From NCBI GenBank assembly GCA_015062585.1, contig SUUJ01000005.1, forward strand, positions 1-64,000: a DNA stretch of 64,000 bases, read 5' to 3'. This document shows positions 43,546 through 53,366 of this stretch, piece after piece. Origin of the DNA: Alphaproteobacteria bacterium. GTDB lineage: Bacteria > Pseudomonadota > Alphaproteobacteria > RF32 > CAG-239. The notes beneath the pieces are model-generated. The model saw nothing but the letters and a program-made list of their open reading frames with translations, was not told where the DNA came from and searched no databases. The position numbers were made by a program, and so were the translations under genes. The stretch's first letter is position 1. Each line of letters starts with the position of its first letter.

Positions 43546-44119
43546 TAAATTCGTGGTAATGCCAATCAGACAAATGGTGCGATATGTGAAGTATTGCACC
43601 ATTTGGTACATTTGAACAAGGAATACCCAGATGTTGCATTATTTGAGAAATGGCTATTCCGTGCGAAGAAATACCGATGTTTTGATGAAAAGTATTAAGC
43701 GAGTAATGATTAAGCCCGTCTAATATTCTGGCGCGAACTTCTTTTTTACTTTCGCCGCCGGCAAAGCGGGTGTTACCGGTGGTATCATGACGCCATTTGA
43801 AGTAAATATCAGGATAATATTTTTCGACATAGCTGATGTGCATTCCCTCAACTATTCCCATATTTACCTCAATAAAGCGCGAATCAATAAAGATTGGTGC
43901 TTTAATTATATCGGCAACGATTTTGGCAGTTTGCATGGCGCGTTTCATGGGACTGGAAACAATCAATGTAATGCCTTTGTTCTTTAGTTTTTGAGCAGTA
44001 TTTAGTGCTTGAAGGCGACCGATGGCGGTAAGTTGCCCGTTAAAAGATTGTCCTTGGATGTGATTGGTTACATTCAAAGGGCATTGGCCGTGACGAAAAA
44101 TGTAAAAATGTTTGAGCAT
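43538..44119 (-). CDS. Histidine phosphatase family protein
   Basis: A 193-residue phosphoglycerate-mutase-like enzyme. The catalytic His lies in FRHGQCPLN, with supporting Arg and Glu in SSPMKRAMQTA and NMGIVEGM and the second His in SSHGIAI. The substrate (sugar phosphate, cofactor precursor or protein) cannot be assigned. Confidence 0.87.
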   Translation of the reverse strand: MLKHFYIFRHGQCPLNVTNHIQGQSFNGQLTAIGRLQALNTAQKLKNKGITLIVSSPMKRAMQTAKIVADIIKAPIFIDSRFIEVNMGIVEGMHISYVEKYYPDIYFKWRHDTTGNTRFAGGESKKEVRARILDGLNHYSLNTFHQNIGISSHGIAISQIMQHLGIPCSNVPNGAILHISHHLSDWHYHEFIN

Positions 44120-44244
44120 ATTGTTTCCTGTAATTTTTTCTTATATATAATAACGAATCTTGTTATTTAAGCGGATATAATTGGTGCAAAATATAAAAAA
44201 AAGTCTATAATCTGTTAATATTTAATGTTATGGGAGATGCTGTT

Positions 44245-45231
44245 ATGCAGAAGATAGTACCGGCAAAATTGCAAAAAGGTGATGAAATCAGAGTTATCGC
44301 TCCGGCAACAGGACTTAAAATAATCGGTCAGGATTGTCGCCAAATTGCTAAAGAGCGTTTTGAAGCTATGGGCTTGAAGGTTAGTTTTGCAACAAATACA
44401 ACCGATGAAAATTTTGATATGTTTGCATCAACAGATATCAAAAAAAGAGCTGATGATGTTATGGAGGCTTTTTTAGATAAAAATGTAAAAGCTATTTTTA
44501 CGATTTTGGGCGGTTTTAATTCTAATCAGATTTTGCCGTTTTTGGATTATGAAGTAATAAAAAATAATCCGAAAATTTTGTGCGGATATTCAGATATTAC
44601 AGCTTTGTTGTCGGCAATAGAAGCTAAGACCGGTTTGGTTTGTTTTTATGGCCCTCATTATAGTTCTATCGGTATGAAAAAAGGCAATGATTATACTTTG
44701 GATATGCTTAAAAAAGTTTTGTTTGAAGGTGAAAGTGAGTTAAAGGCTTCTGATGAATGGAGTGACGATTTGTGGTTTATCGACCAAGAGAATCGTGATT
44801 TTATAAAAAATGAGGGTCGCTGGGTACTGCAAGACGGTAATGCCAAAGGTGAGTTAAAAGGCGGAAATTTGGGAACATTTTTGTTATTGAACGGAACGCC
44901 ATATCAAGTCGAATTTAAGAAAGATACAATTTTGATGATAGAAGATTGTTTCTCGGCAGAAAATATTGACGGTAAATATTTCATGCGCCAATTACAGGCT
45001 TTGGCTCAAAGAGATGATTTTAAAAATGTAAATGCTGTCCTTATCGGTCGCTTTCAAAAGGCATCAAAAATATCTAAAGATTTTTTACAAGCTGTGGTCG
45101 ATAATATTCCGCAACTAAAAGGTTTGCCTGTGATTGCGAATCTTGATTTCGGACACACAACGCCGATTGCGACTTTGCCAATAGGCGGAATGTGTGAAAT
45201 AAATAACGGTAAAATTAAGGTTTGGTGGTAA
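44245..45231 (+). CDS. S66-family LD-carboxypeptidase (LdcA/MccF-like)
   Basis: A 328-residue serine peptidase. The opening LQKGDEIRVIAPA, the nucleophile serine in LCGYSDIT, and the later Glu/His regions (MIEDCFS, DFGHTTPIA) match family S66. Members cut the L,D bond of recycled murein tetrapeptides (LdcA) or detoxify microcin C (MccF). LdcA fits with AnmK in the same genome, but MccF cannot be excluded. The ATG at 44245 has GGGAG 8 bases upstream and is preferred over one 15 bases earlier. rnhB follows after 3 bases. Confidence 0.87.
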   Translation: MQKIVPAKLQKGDEIRVIAPATGLKIIGQDCRQIAKERFEAMGLKVSFATNTTDENFDMFASTDIKKRADDVMEAFLDKNVKAIFTILGGFNSNQILPFLDYEVIKNNPKILCGYSDITALLSAIEAKTGLVCFYGPHYSSIGMKKGNDYTLDMLKKVLFEGESELKASDEWSDDLWFIDQENRDFIKNEGRWVLQDGNAKGELKGGNLGTFLLLNGTPYQVEFKKDTILMIEDCFSAENIDGKYFMRQLQALAQRDDFKNVNAVLIGRFQKASKISKDFLQAVVDNIPQLKGLPVIANLDFGHTTPIATLPIGGMCEINNGKIKVWW

Positions 45232-45234
45232 AAA

Positions 45235-45870
45235 ATGCCTTCGTTTGAATTTGAAGATAAACACAAAGGAAAAGTTGCCGGAATCGACGAAGCCGGACGC
45301 GGTCCGTGGGCAGGTCCGGTGGTGGCCGGTGCTGCGGTGTTTTTGGATAGAAATGTTGATGAGTTTTTATTGAAAAACCTTAATGATTCTAAAAAGTTGA
45401 GTGCCAAAAAACGCGAAGAACTTTATGAAAAACTGCTTGAGGCTAATAAAAAAGGACAAGTTTTAATCGGAATCGGCGAGGCTTCGGTTGAAGAAATTGA
45501 TAGCTTAAATATTTTACAAGCGACATTTTTAGCAATGAAACGAGCTAAAGAAGCCTTGGGAGTTGTTCCTGATTTTGCACTTATTGACGGTAATCAAAAG
45601 CCGCAAGGTATCGGCTGTGATTGTGCGACTTTGGTAAAGGGTGACGCAAAGTCTTACTCGATATCGGCGGCTTCGATTTTGGCAAAAGTTTATCGTGACA
45701 GATTGATGACGGATTTGGCTAAAAAATATCCGTATTATGCTTTTGAAAAAAATGCCGGTTATGGTACAAAAGCTCATGTTGATGGCTTAAATTCTTATGG
45801 AATTGTTAAAGGAATTCATCGTTTAAGTTATAAGCCGATTCAAGAAATCTTGGCAAGTAAAGCAGCATAA
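45235..45870 (+). CDS. rnhB: Ribonuclease HII
   Basis: A 211-residue endonuclease cutting RNA in RNA/DNA hybrids and at single ribonucleotides. The acidic metal site begins with D18-E19 in VAGIDEAGRGPWAGPV; NDSKKLSAKKREELY and ALIDGNQKP follow. It is 3 bases after the S66 peptidase gene and upstream of ccrM, a gene order frequent in alphaproteobacteria. Confidence 0.95.
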   Translation: MPSFEFEDKHKGKVAGIDEAGRGPWAGPVVAGAAVFLDRNVDEFLLKNLNDSKKLSAKKREELYEKLLEANKKGQVLIGIGEASVEEIDSLNILQATFLAMKRAKEALGVVPDFALIDGNQKPQGIGCDCATLVKGDAKSYSISAASILAKVYRDRLMTDLAKKYPYYAFEKNAGYGTKAHVDGLNSYGIVKGIHRLSYKPIQEILASKAA

Positions 45871-45921
45871 TTGATTGAAAAACAATAGTTTTCATTTTTA
45901 TTTTTTTTAAATTCACTGTTG

Positions 45922-45949
45922 TTAATAAATTTATAACCATATGTGAATC
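45922..45949 (+). promoter_or_regulatory. Possible CtrA-like half sites and a GANTC site before ccrM
   Basis: TTAA-N7-ATAA at 45922-45936 differs by one base from the CtrA consensus TTAA-N7-TTAA, and GAATC at 45945-45949 is a GANTC methylation site. In Caulobacter both elements control ccrM timing. Here it is a by-eye resemblance only. Confidence 0.35.
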
Positions 45950-45978
45950 ATACTTGTTGTCATAAGCGTATTCAATAA

Positions 45979-47082
<1,104 letters not shown>

Positions 47083-47111
47083 AAAAAATTGAAAAAATTT
47101 GTTGTACATTG

Positions 47112-47150
47112 AATAAACTTGGAATATATTATGTCCAAGTTTATTTTTTA
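47112..47150 (+). terminator. Intrinsic terminator after ccrM
   Basis: A perfect 12-bp stem AATAAACTTGGA / TCCAAGTTTATT with a 10-nt loop, continuing into a T-run. Confidence 0.85.
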
Positions 47151-47175
47151 TTAAATGCAAAGTTTTTGAAAATAT

Positions 47176-48312
47176 ATGCGTAAGTGGCCCGAAAAGGATA
47201 AAAAAGCCGTTGAAAAGTACGAGGCCGGAAGATTAGGACAACAAGCCGGCGGTGATAATTATGCGGCAATAGATTTAGGAACAAATTCTTGCAGGTTGGT
47301 GATTGCAACACCGACCCCTTCGTCATTTCGCATTGTTGAAACATTTTCTAAAATTACCCGTTTGGGTGAGGGTATTATCAATAATAATGAATTATCTCAT
47401 ACGGCAATTCGCCGTACAGTAAATGCTTTGCGAGTTTGTGCCGGCGTTTTGGAAGAATATTCTCCGATTGTGAAGGCCAGATATGTTACAACGGCAGCTT
47501 GTCGCAGAGCAAAAAATTGTCGCTATTTTATCGATTTGGTCAAAAAAGAGACAGGTCTTAATATTGAAATTATATCGCCTCAAGAAGAATCGCGTTTGGC
47601 AGTAGTCGGTTGTGTTCCGCTTCTTAATCGTAGTATTAAAAGAGCATTGGTTTTTGATATAGGTGGTGGTTCAACCGAAGTTTCATTAGCAAGAATGTCA
47701 AATTCAGGAAGAACAATAATTGAGGGCTTTGTTTCTTTGCCTTATGGTGTGGTTACGGTATCAGAGGCTTTTCCCGAACATGAAATGACGGATTTGGCAT
47801 ATAATACCATAATTGAACGCACGCATAAAATTTTGGCGGAGTTTGAAGAAAAGTATCATATTGCCGAGGATATTAAAAATCAAAAAATTCAGGTTTTGGG
47901 TACTTCCGGTACGGTTACGGTTTTGGGGGCAATTCATCTTAATTTGACCCGATATAATCGTTCGGCAGTTGATGGTTTGGCTTTATCGGCTCAAGATGTT
48001 GATAAAACAATTTCAAAAATTAAACGCATGGGTGACGAGGGCAGAAAAAAACACGCTTGTATAGGAATGCAAAAAGCTGATTTGACAATTGCCGGTTGTG
48101 CCATTATCGAAGGATTGATGTCTTTTTGGAATATATCGGAAATTACCATTGCCGATAGAGGTATCAGGGAAGGTATTTTGCTTGATTTGATGCATTCGGA
48201 AAGAAAAGAGAAAAAGCATAACAAAAAATTCCGCAGGCGCTATCCTTTTGCTAAAAAATCGCGGAAGTATTCTAATAATAATTACAAACCTAAAGAGGTT
48301 GCTAATGACTAA
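47176..48312 (+). CDS. Ppx/GppA phosphatase family protein, copy 1
   Basis: A 378-residue actin-fold enzyme of the exopolyphosphatase/guanosine pentaphosphate phosphatase family. It shows AAIDLGTNSCRLVIATP, the catalytic-Glu region SPQEESRLAVVG, the phosphate loop VFDIGGGSTEVSLA and LGTSGTVTVLGA. Family members degrade polyphosphate or pppGpp. Its last 8 bases overlap the start of a second family member. Confidence 0.88.
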   Translation: MRKWPEKDKKAVEKYEAGRLGQQAGGDNYAAIDLGTNSCRLVIATPTPSSFRIVETFSKITRLGEGIINNNELSHTAIRRTVNALRVCAGVLEEYSPIVKARYVTTAACRRAKNCRYFIDLVKKETGLNIEIISPQEESRLAVVGCVPLLNRSIKRALVFDIGGGSTEVSLARMSNSGRTIIEGFVSLPYGVVTVSEAFPEHEMTDLAYNTIIERTHKILAEFEEKYHIAEDIKNQKIQVLGTSGTVTVLGAIHLNLTRYNRSAVDGLALSAQDVDKTISKIKRMGDEGRKKHACIGMQKADLTIAGCAIIEGLMSFWNISEITIADRGIREGILLDLMHSERKEKKHNKKFRRRYPFAKKSRKYSNNNYKPKEVAND

Positions 48313-49255
48313 AAATTATGCCGGAATCGATCTTGGCTCAAATTCTTGTAAAATAATAATTTGTGATGAAAATAAAAATAATTTATGTATTAAAAATACT
48401 TCTACAAGATTAGCTGAAGGAATGTATAAAAATAATCGTATTACTGATGAAGCAATCGAAAGATGTCAAAAATGTTTTTACGATTATAGACAATTGTTGG
48501 ATGAACATAATGTTGATTCTGAAAATGTGCGCGCTATTACTACGGCGGCTTGTCGCACAGCTGAAAACGGAGCTGATTTGGTTAAGTTGATTTATGCCGA
48601 ATCTGGTATAAAACTTGAGATTATAAACGGTAAGGAAGAGGCCGAACTAAATTTAAAAGGTGCAATTGAGCATGTTTTGAATAAGAGTGAATATGTAGTA
48701 GTATTTGATTTGGGAGGGGCTTCAACCGAAGTAACTTTGGCCACAAATTCAAAAACTCCGGAAATTATATCAACTGTTTCAATCCCTTGGGGAGCCAGAA
48801 ATTCGTCAGAGGCTTTTAACTTGGTAGAATATGATGAAGAAAGAGCAAATATGTTGCGCAAAGAAGTTGATGCTTATATGGATGAGTTTTTCGATAAAAT
48901 CGGATGTAGCCAAATTGACAATGCAGTATTTGTAGCAACTTCGTCAACACCTTTGCGCTTGGCCTCAATGATTAACCAATTTGGACAATATGACAGAGAC
49001 AAAGCTGATGGCATAATTATGGAACGCGAAGCTATGGATAAGGCAATATCCTCGATATTGAAAGCAAAACGAGCTACTTTGGCAAAAAATCCGTATATCG
49101 GTGACAAGCGTTCATATATTTTTATTTCGGCTGCCGTTATCTTTAAGCAAATTTATGACAGGTTGGGTGTCGATAAGATAACCGCTTCGCTAAAAAGTGC
49201 AAAAGACGGTATTGTTGCCGATTTGATAGAACGCGATAAAAATAAAAGAGGTTAA
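48305..49255 (+). CDS. Ppx/GppA phosphatase family protein, copy 2
   Basis: A 316-residue paralog of the preceding gene. AGIDLGSNSCKIIICDE, GKEEAELNLKGA and VFDLGGASTEVTLA are conserved, but the second phosphate loop reads ATSSTPLRLA instead of GTSGT, so activity may differ. The ATG at 48305 fits an AGAGG site and the family start. rlmE begins one base after the stop. The ppx-rlmE order is common in alphaproteobacteria; the tandem duplication is the unusual part. Confidence 0.83.
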   Translation: MTKNYAGIDLGSNSCKIIICDENKNNLCIKNTSTRLAEGMYKNNRITDEAIERCQKCFYDYRQLLDEHNVDSENVRAITTAACRTAENGADLVKLIYAESGIKLEIINGKEEAELNLKGAIEHVLNKSEYVVVFDLGGASTEVTLATNSKTPEIISTVSIPWGARNSSEAFNLVEYDEERANMLRKEVDAYMDEFFDKIGCSQIDNAVFVATSSTPLRLASMINQFGQYDRDKADGIIMEREAMDKAISSILKAKRATLAKNPYIGDKRSYIFISAAVIFKQIYDRLGVDKITASLKSAKDGIVADLIERDKNKRG

Positions 49256-49256
49256 A

Positions 49257-49967
49257 ATGGCAAAGCTTACTAAATCGGCAAAAGAAATCGGTTCGCGTCA
49301 TGGTTTGACCGTAAAGTTAAAAACCGGAAAATATAAGAAAAAATCTTCAAATCAATGGTTAATGCGTCAACTTAATGATCCGTATGTGGCAGAGGCAAAA
49401 CGCCAAGGTTACCGTTCGCGCGCGGCTTTTAAGCTTATCCAATTAGATGAAAAATATCATTTTTTGGGTAAGGGAAAAACTATTGTTGATTTAGGGTGTG
49501 CTCCGGGAGGGTGGACACAAATTGCGGTTATGCGTAACAAAGGAAGCGGTCAGGTCGTCGGAATCGATATTTTAGAAACCGAGCCGATAGTTGGTGCTAC
49601 ACTTATTTGCCAAGATTTTACTTCGGAAGATGCGCCGGATAAGTTAAAGGCTCTTTTGGGAAGTGAGGCTGATATTGTAATGAGCGATATGGCAGCCAAT
49701 ACTACCGGACATCAACAGACAGACCATCTTCGCACAATCGGACTTGTTGAAGCCGCATATGAATTTGCTAAAGAAGTTTTGGCCGAAGGCGGTATTTTTA
49801 TTGCCAAAGTGTTTCAAGGCGGGGCAGAGGGCAATCTTTTAGCTGATGCTAAGAAAAATTTTACCAAAGTATCTCACTTTAAACCGGCCGCCAGCAGAAA
49901 GGAATCACCGGAGACCTATTTGGTTGCTCAAGGATATAGGAAAAAAGTTCGTCTAACGGGCATCTAA
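49257..49967 (+). CDS. rlmE: 23S rRNA (uridine2552-2'-O)-methyltransferase RlmE
   Basis: A 236-residue FtsJ/RrmJ enzyme that methylates U2552 in the A loop of 23S rRNA late in 50S assembly. The K-D-K-E tetrad is visible: K in GYRSRAAFKL, D in MSDMAANTTG, K in FIAKVFQGG and E in RKESPETY. The SAM motif is VDLGCAPGGWTQIA. It ends the three-gene unit. Confidence 0.95.
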   Translation: MAKLTKSAKEIGSRHGLTVKLKTGKYKKKSSNQWLMRQLNDPYVAEAKRQGYRSRAAFKLIQLDEKYHFLGKGKTIVDLGCAPGGWTQIAVMRNKGSGQVVGIDILETEPIVGATLICQDFTSEDAPDKLKALLGSEADIVMSDMAANTTGHQQTDHLRTIGLVEAAYEFAKEVLAEGGIFIAKVFQGGAEGNLLADAKKNFTKVSHFKPAASRKESPETYLVAQGYRKKVRLTGI

Positions 49968-50582
49968 TTTTTTGAAAAAAAATTTATCTAATGGTTTGCT
50001 AAGAGCAAAAATAAAAAAGAGCTGTCATAACTTGAGCAAATAAGAAATGTCATTCCTCGCTCGGCGCTTTGCGTCCGTGCGTCTAGGAATCTCATCTTTG
50101 CGTCAGCGCTATATTTAATAAAAACAAGGAAGATCCCTAGACGATTGCTCAACGCAATCGAGGGATGACTTTGTTGTTGTTTTAATGTCATGCCCTAAAC
50201 GGAGCGTTAGCGAAGTGCGGTCAGGCATCTTCAAATTAGTTCTTATGTTACTTTTGAGTGACCAAAAGTAACCAAAAGTCACCTCGAGAAAGTTTTTTTA
50301 TACGCTTTTTTCAACCGGATGTGCCCTTCACATCCGTTGGCTGACTTTGGGTACATAAAAGGAGAGTCTCCGATTAAAAAAAGCTAAAAAACATAAATCG
50401 CGGTTGTTGTTTTTTTAAATTTAAACCGTCATCGCCTTGAGCGGAACTTTAGTGTAGCGAGACTTGGCATTTTCAAATTTTTTTAATTAGTAGCTGGCGC
50501 AGAGGTTAGATTCCTTGACGAAGTGACACGCAGTGCACTTCGAGGAAAGACATTTTTTTTATCTTTTTTGTCTAAAAGCATA
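49968..50582. repeat. Repeat-dense gene-free stretch
   Basis: In order it contains a type II palindrome in inverted form (50048-50094), a type II copy (50131-50169) matching 13082-13120, a type I copy (50190-50240), the ~180-bp repeat (50226-50405), another type I copy (50428-50478) and a type II variant (50506-50551). I see no credible gene in it. Confidence 0.85.
50226..50405. repeat. Dispersed ~180-bp repeat, copy 2
   Basis: Nearly identical to 12882-13065, including the CGGATGTG / CACATCCG hairpin. Differences are scattered single bases. Both copies are preceded by a type I palindrome. Confidence 0.9.
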
Positions 50583-50611
50583 TTTACTTAATCTTAAAAA
50601 TATGGTAGTAT
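50583..50611 (+). promoter_or_regulatory. Promoter of accessory family, copy 3
   Basis: TTTACT (50583-50588), 17-base spacer, TAGTAT (50606-50611). Sequence from here through the leader ORF and hairpin is almost the same as at 27022-27251. Confidence 0.7.
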
Positions 50612-50646
50612 AAGTTATATATTAACGAGACCAAGGGTTTTAAGAT

Positions 50647-50766
50647 ATGTGTGAAACAATGCGTAATATCAATAAAGTAAGAAGTGTGAAAGTGGCGGAA
50701 ATCTACACACATTTAAACTCTGCTAAGCATAATATAAACGAGATTAACAAACACCCAAAGGGATAA
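50647..50766 (+). CDS. Leader ORF, 39 aa (short CA-tract form)
   Basis: The homologue of the ORF at 27086, with the same AAGGG site before the ATG. It reads MCETMRNINKVRSVKVAEIY, a single Thr-His, then LNSAKHNINEINKHPKG. Its stop codon (50764-50766) again lies in the loop of the following hairpin. Conservation of frame, start, stop position and structure between two distant loci argues that it is translated. Confidence 0.65.
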   Translation: MCETMRNINKVRSVKVAEIYTHLNSAKHNINEINKHPKG

Positions 50767-50785
50767 TACCCCTTTGGGTGTTTTG
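50750..50785 (+). terminator. Attenuator-like terminator overlapping the leader ORF stop, copy 2
   Basis: A 13-bp stem AACACCCAAAGGG / CCCTTTGGGTGTT (50750-50762 and 50770-50782) with a 7-nt loop holding the leader stop. The T-run is shorter than in copy 1. The main gene starts about 30 bases later. Confidence 0.78.
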
Positions 50786-50812
50786 CGTTTGTACAAAACA
50801 AGGAGAAGAGAG

Positions 50813-52093
50813 ATGGGAATAGAGGATACTCTAAAAAAATTAGGTCTGAAGACAAATGATCCGGAAGAGCATTTGAGTTTAGCCGATAATTGTGATTTTA
50901 ATACATATAAAAATGAATTTATTTCTGAAAAAGATGCTCCTGAAAAATTTGTTGTAAAAACGGTTAAAGAAACGAGAAGCGGATATGACATAGTTATGGA
51001 TAATATGGCTATACCGGGGATAAATTCTCCATGTTTTGTACCTAAAGAATGCGGTATTGATATGAAGGAAGGAATGTTAGTAATATTTGATAGTTCAAGA
51101 TATGTGGGTGCAAATCGTTCAATTACTTTTTATTCCCCTCAAGGAGAATTATTGGGAGGATATAAAGATGTTAAGGGTGCCAGGGAAATTATTAAACCAA
51201 ATAAAAAAAGTGGAAAAGAATGTAATGCTGCGCTAAAAGAACGGATCGCTAATAAAAAAATAAACAATGAAGGTGAATTAGCGCCAGTGTGGGTAGATCC
51301 AAACGATCCTAGTAAAGGAAGAGTTCCTGTTAGTCCTTTGACTAGAAGCTTATTAGCTGAAATAAGAGAAAGAAAAAAAGCTATAAAAGCTATAAAAGAG
51401 GATGTGGCTAAGCCAATAAACAATGAAGGTGAATTAGCGCCAGTGTGGGTAGATCCAAACGATCATAGTAAAGGAAGAGTTCTAGCTTTGGGTACTAGAA
51501 GCTTATTAGATAAACTAAGAGAAAGAAAAAAAGATAAAAATGACAGATCCGGTGATGAACGCCAAAGCTTTGCATCATTAGTAGTAAAAATGGCTGTTGC
51601 AGAAAACAGGTTAAAAACTCCGGAGGAGAGATTAGCTGAAGATATAGAATGTCCTGTAGGGAGAACAGAAGATGTTATTGCTGAAGTATATGAAACAATA
51701 GATAAAATGCCTCCGGCATTAAGAGTGCTGGGCAGAGCTATGATGGATGAAGGCTTACCTGGTTTTTTGGTCGTTTCTAAACTTAAAGATGTTAGAGATA
51801 TTGTATTATCACAAGGTGCAGACAGAGATTATTATACTAAAGAAAAGAAGGTGTTTTATGCACCTGATATGCCTGCAGTGGAATGTCTTGAGCAACTTCA
51901 GAAAGATGGCGTTTTAAATGAGAATTTGGCTATATTGAAGCCTGAAAAATTTTTAGAGTCAGAAATAGTTACAACTGCGGTAGGGCTTCATGTTGCAAAG
52001 ATTGATTTAAGGAATACTCCAACAATGCAAAAAGTTCGCAGCTTGAATGGTACAGGCAAATCATTAAGCAAAGAATCTGCTAATAATTTATAA
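50813..52093 (+). CDS. Hypothetical accessory protein with internal 52-aa duplication (426 aa)
   Basis: I do not recognise this protein, and it is not similar to family X even though it shares their promoter and leader. No signal peptide or membrane segment. The N-terminal ~130 residues look beta-rich (FVVKTVKETRSGYDIVMD...SITFYSPQGELLGG). Residues ~150-250 hold two copies of a 52-residue unit beginning NNEGELAPVWVDPND and ending in a Lys/Arg-rich helix. The C-terminal ~170 residues are helical. The ATG at 50813 has AGGAG upstream; an in-frame TTG 39 bases earlier lies in the terminator hairpin and is rejected. Confidence 0.75.
   Translation: MGIEDTLKKLGLKTNDPEEHLSLADNCDFNTYKNEFISEKDAPEKFVVKTVKETRSGYDIVMDNMAIPGINSPCFVPKECGIDMKEGMLVIFDSSRYVGANRSITFYSPQGELLGGYKDVKGAREIIKPNKKSGKECNAALKERIANKKINNEGELAPVWVDPNDPSKGRVPVSPLTRSLLAEIRERKKAIKAIKEDVAKPINNEGELAPVWVDPNDHSKGRVLALGTRSLLDKLRERKKDKNDRSGDERQSFASLVVKMAVAENRLKTPEERLAEDIECPVGRTEDVIAEVYETIDKMPPALRVLGRAMMDEGLPGFLVVSKLKDVRDIVLSQGADRDYYTKEKKVFYAPDMPAVECLEQLQKDGVLNENLAILKPEKFLESEIVTTAVGLHVAKIDLRNTPTMQKVRSLNGTGKSLSKESANNL
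51260..51550 (+). repeat. 156-bp tandem duplication inside the accessory gene
   Basis: Two copies start at 51260 and 51416, 156 bases (52 codons) apart. The first ~48 bases are identical and the rest is close, so the duplication is recent and in frame. Confidence 0.9.
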
Positions 52094-52120
52094 GATATTT
52101 AATTGTTTTGCTCGATAATA

Positions 52121-52150
52121 AAACCCCCGATTTGAAAAAGTCGGGGGTTT
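52121..52150. terminator. Intrinsic terminator
   Basis: A perfect 10-bp stem AAACCCCCGA / TCGGGGGTTT with a 10-nt loop between the accessory gene and the convergent fliE. Confidence 0.85.
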
Positions 52151-52172
52151 GATTGATATAAAAAAATCTCGA

Positions 52173-52490
52173 TTAAATATTCATTTGCATAATTGAGTTA
52201 TAGGCTTTGATAGCGGTGTCGCGGACGGCAACTACGGTTTCTAAAGCTTGTTCGGCATTAGAAATTGCCAAAACAACATCTTGAATATCGGCCTTGCCGG
52301 AAATGCCGTTAATAGTGGTTATTTCGGCTTGTTTCTGAGCATTTACAGCTTCACTTACAACATTTTTTAAGACTGAGCCAAAGGTTTGAGCCGGTTCAAT
52401 AACTTCGGCTTTTGGTGTTGCCGGAGTGTTGTTGATGCGATTTAGTGCTGTTTGATACGCATTTAAGGCATTTGAAATATTGCTAACCAC
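52173..52490 (-). CDS. fliE: Flagellar hook-basal body protein FliE
   Basis: A 105-residue protein joining the MS ring to the proximal rod. Typical features are the helical ALNAYQTALNRI start and the C-terminal DIQDVVLAISNAEQALETVVAVRDTAIKAYNSIMQMNI. It is last of the flgB-flgC-fliE unit, 22 bases after flgC. Confidence 0.92.
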   Translation of the reverse strand: MVSNISNALNAYQTALNRINNTPATPKAEVIEPAQTFGSVLKNVVSEAVNAQKQAEITTINGISGKADIQDVVLAISNAEQALETVVAVRDTAIKAYNSIMQMNI

Positions 52491-52512
52491 TTTTTTATTC
52501 CCCTATAAAAAG

Positions 52513-52926
52513 CTATTTTAAGATATCTAAGACACTCGAGTTCATTTCACGAGCGGTTTTTAACATATTTAGGTTGGCATCATAAACTCGCTGAGCTTCT
52601 TTCATATCCATCATCTCGACCAAGGTGTTTACATTTGGCAAAGATACATAACCATTGGCATCGGCGGCCGGATGATTAGGATCATATTTTTTCTCAAAAG
52701 GCGACATATCTTTTACAATCTTGTCAACGCGGACTTTTTGAGCTCCGGTTGCTTGGTCAATATAGTTTTGAAAGCTGACAACCTGACGACGATATGGCTC
52801 GCCGCCCGGTTCGGCGGATACAGAATCGACATTGGCCATATTTTGAGATATAACCTTCAAGCGTTCGGCTTGGGCTTTCATTCCCGAGGCGGCTATATCT
52901 GCGCTTAATGTTAAATCTCCGGCCAT
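52513..52926 (-). CDS. flgC: Flagellar basal-body rod protein FlgC
   Basis: A 137-residue proximal rod protein. The N-terminal rod motif (SADIAASGMKAQAERLKVISQNMANVDS) and the C-terminal DANLNMLKTAREMNSSVLDILK are those of the FlgBC/FlgE family. Central gene of the rod unit. Confidence 0.94.
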   Translation of the reverse strand: MAGDLTLSADIAASGMKAQAERLKVISQNMANVDSVSAEPGGEPYRRQVVSFQNYIDQATGAQKVRVDKIVKDMSPFEKKYDPNHPAADANGYVSLPNVNTLVEMMDMKEAQRVYDANLNMLKTAREMNSSVLDILK

Positions 52927-52937
52927 GTTATCCTACC

Positions 52938-53366
52938 TTATCCGTTTATTTTGGTGTTGGCGGTTGAGAGCATTTTTTTGTACGAATTGTAAATCGTAAT
53001 CATCCTTTTGTATTCGGACGAAGCTTTAGATGCTTCGTTCATTTGATCTTCCAAGATTACACCATTACCATCAATAGTAAGAGAATCACCGGGCTTTGGC
53101 GTGTATATTACAGCCATATTCTTAAGTTGATTCTTTTGATTAACCGATTTTAATCCATTCATATGTTTCGGATTGGTTTGCTTTAGTTCCATTAGAGGTT
53201 TGGTTTCTCTAAGGTTGTCGATAAATGACGGTTTGGTAACATCTTTGGCAAGATAGTTTGGGGTAGAGGCATTGGCAATATTACCGGCAATTACCTTTTC
53301 TTTCAAAGAAAGGTAGTCCATATTTTGCTTAGCCATATTAAAAACCGTAAGGTTGTTTAAATCCAT
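52938..53366 (-). CDS. flgB: Flagellar basal-body rod protein FlgB
   Basis: A 142-residue proximal rod protein with LSLKEKVIAGNIANASTPNYLAKD near the N-terminus and a helical C-terminus (ASSEYKRMITIYNSYKKML). I choose the ATG at 53366, which has GGGGA 9 bases upstream and gives the usual length; two ATGs 15 and 24 bases earlier are also possible. The rest of the flagellar regulon is outside the window. Confidence 0.9.
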   Translation of the reverse strand: MDLNNLTVFNMAKQNMDYLSLKEKVIAGNIANASTPNYLAKDVTKPSFIDNLRETKPLMELKQTNPKHMNGLKSVNQKNQLKNMAVIYTPKPGDSLTIDGNGVILEDQMNEASKASSEYKRMITIYNSYKKMLSTANTKING

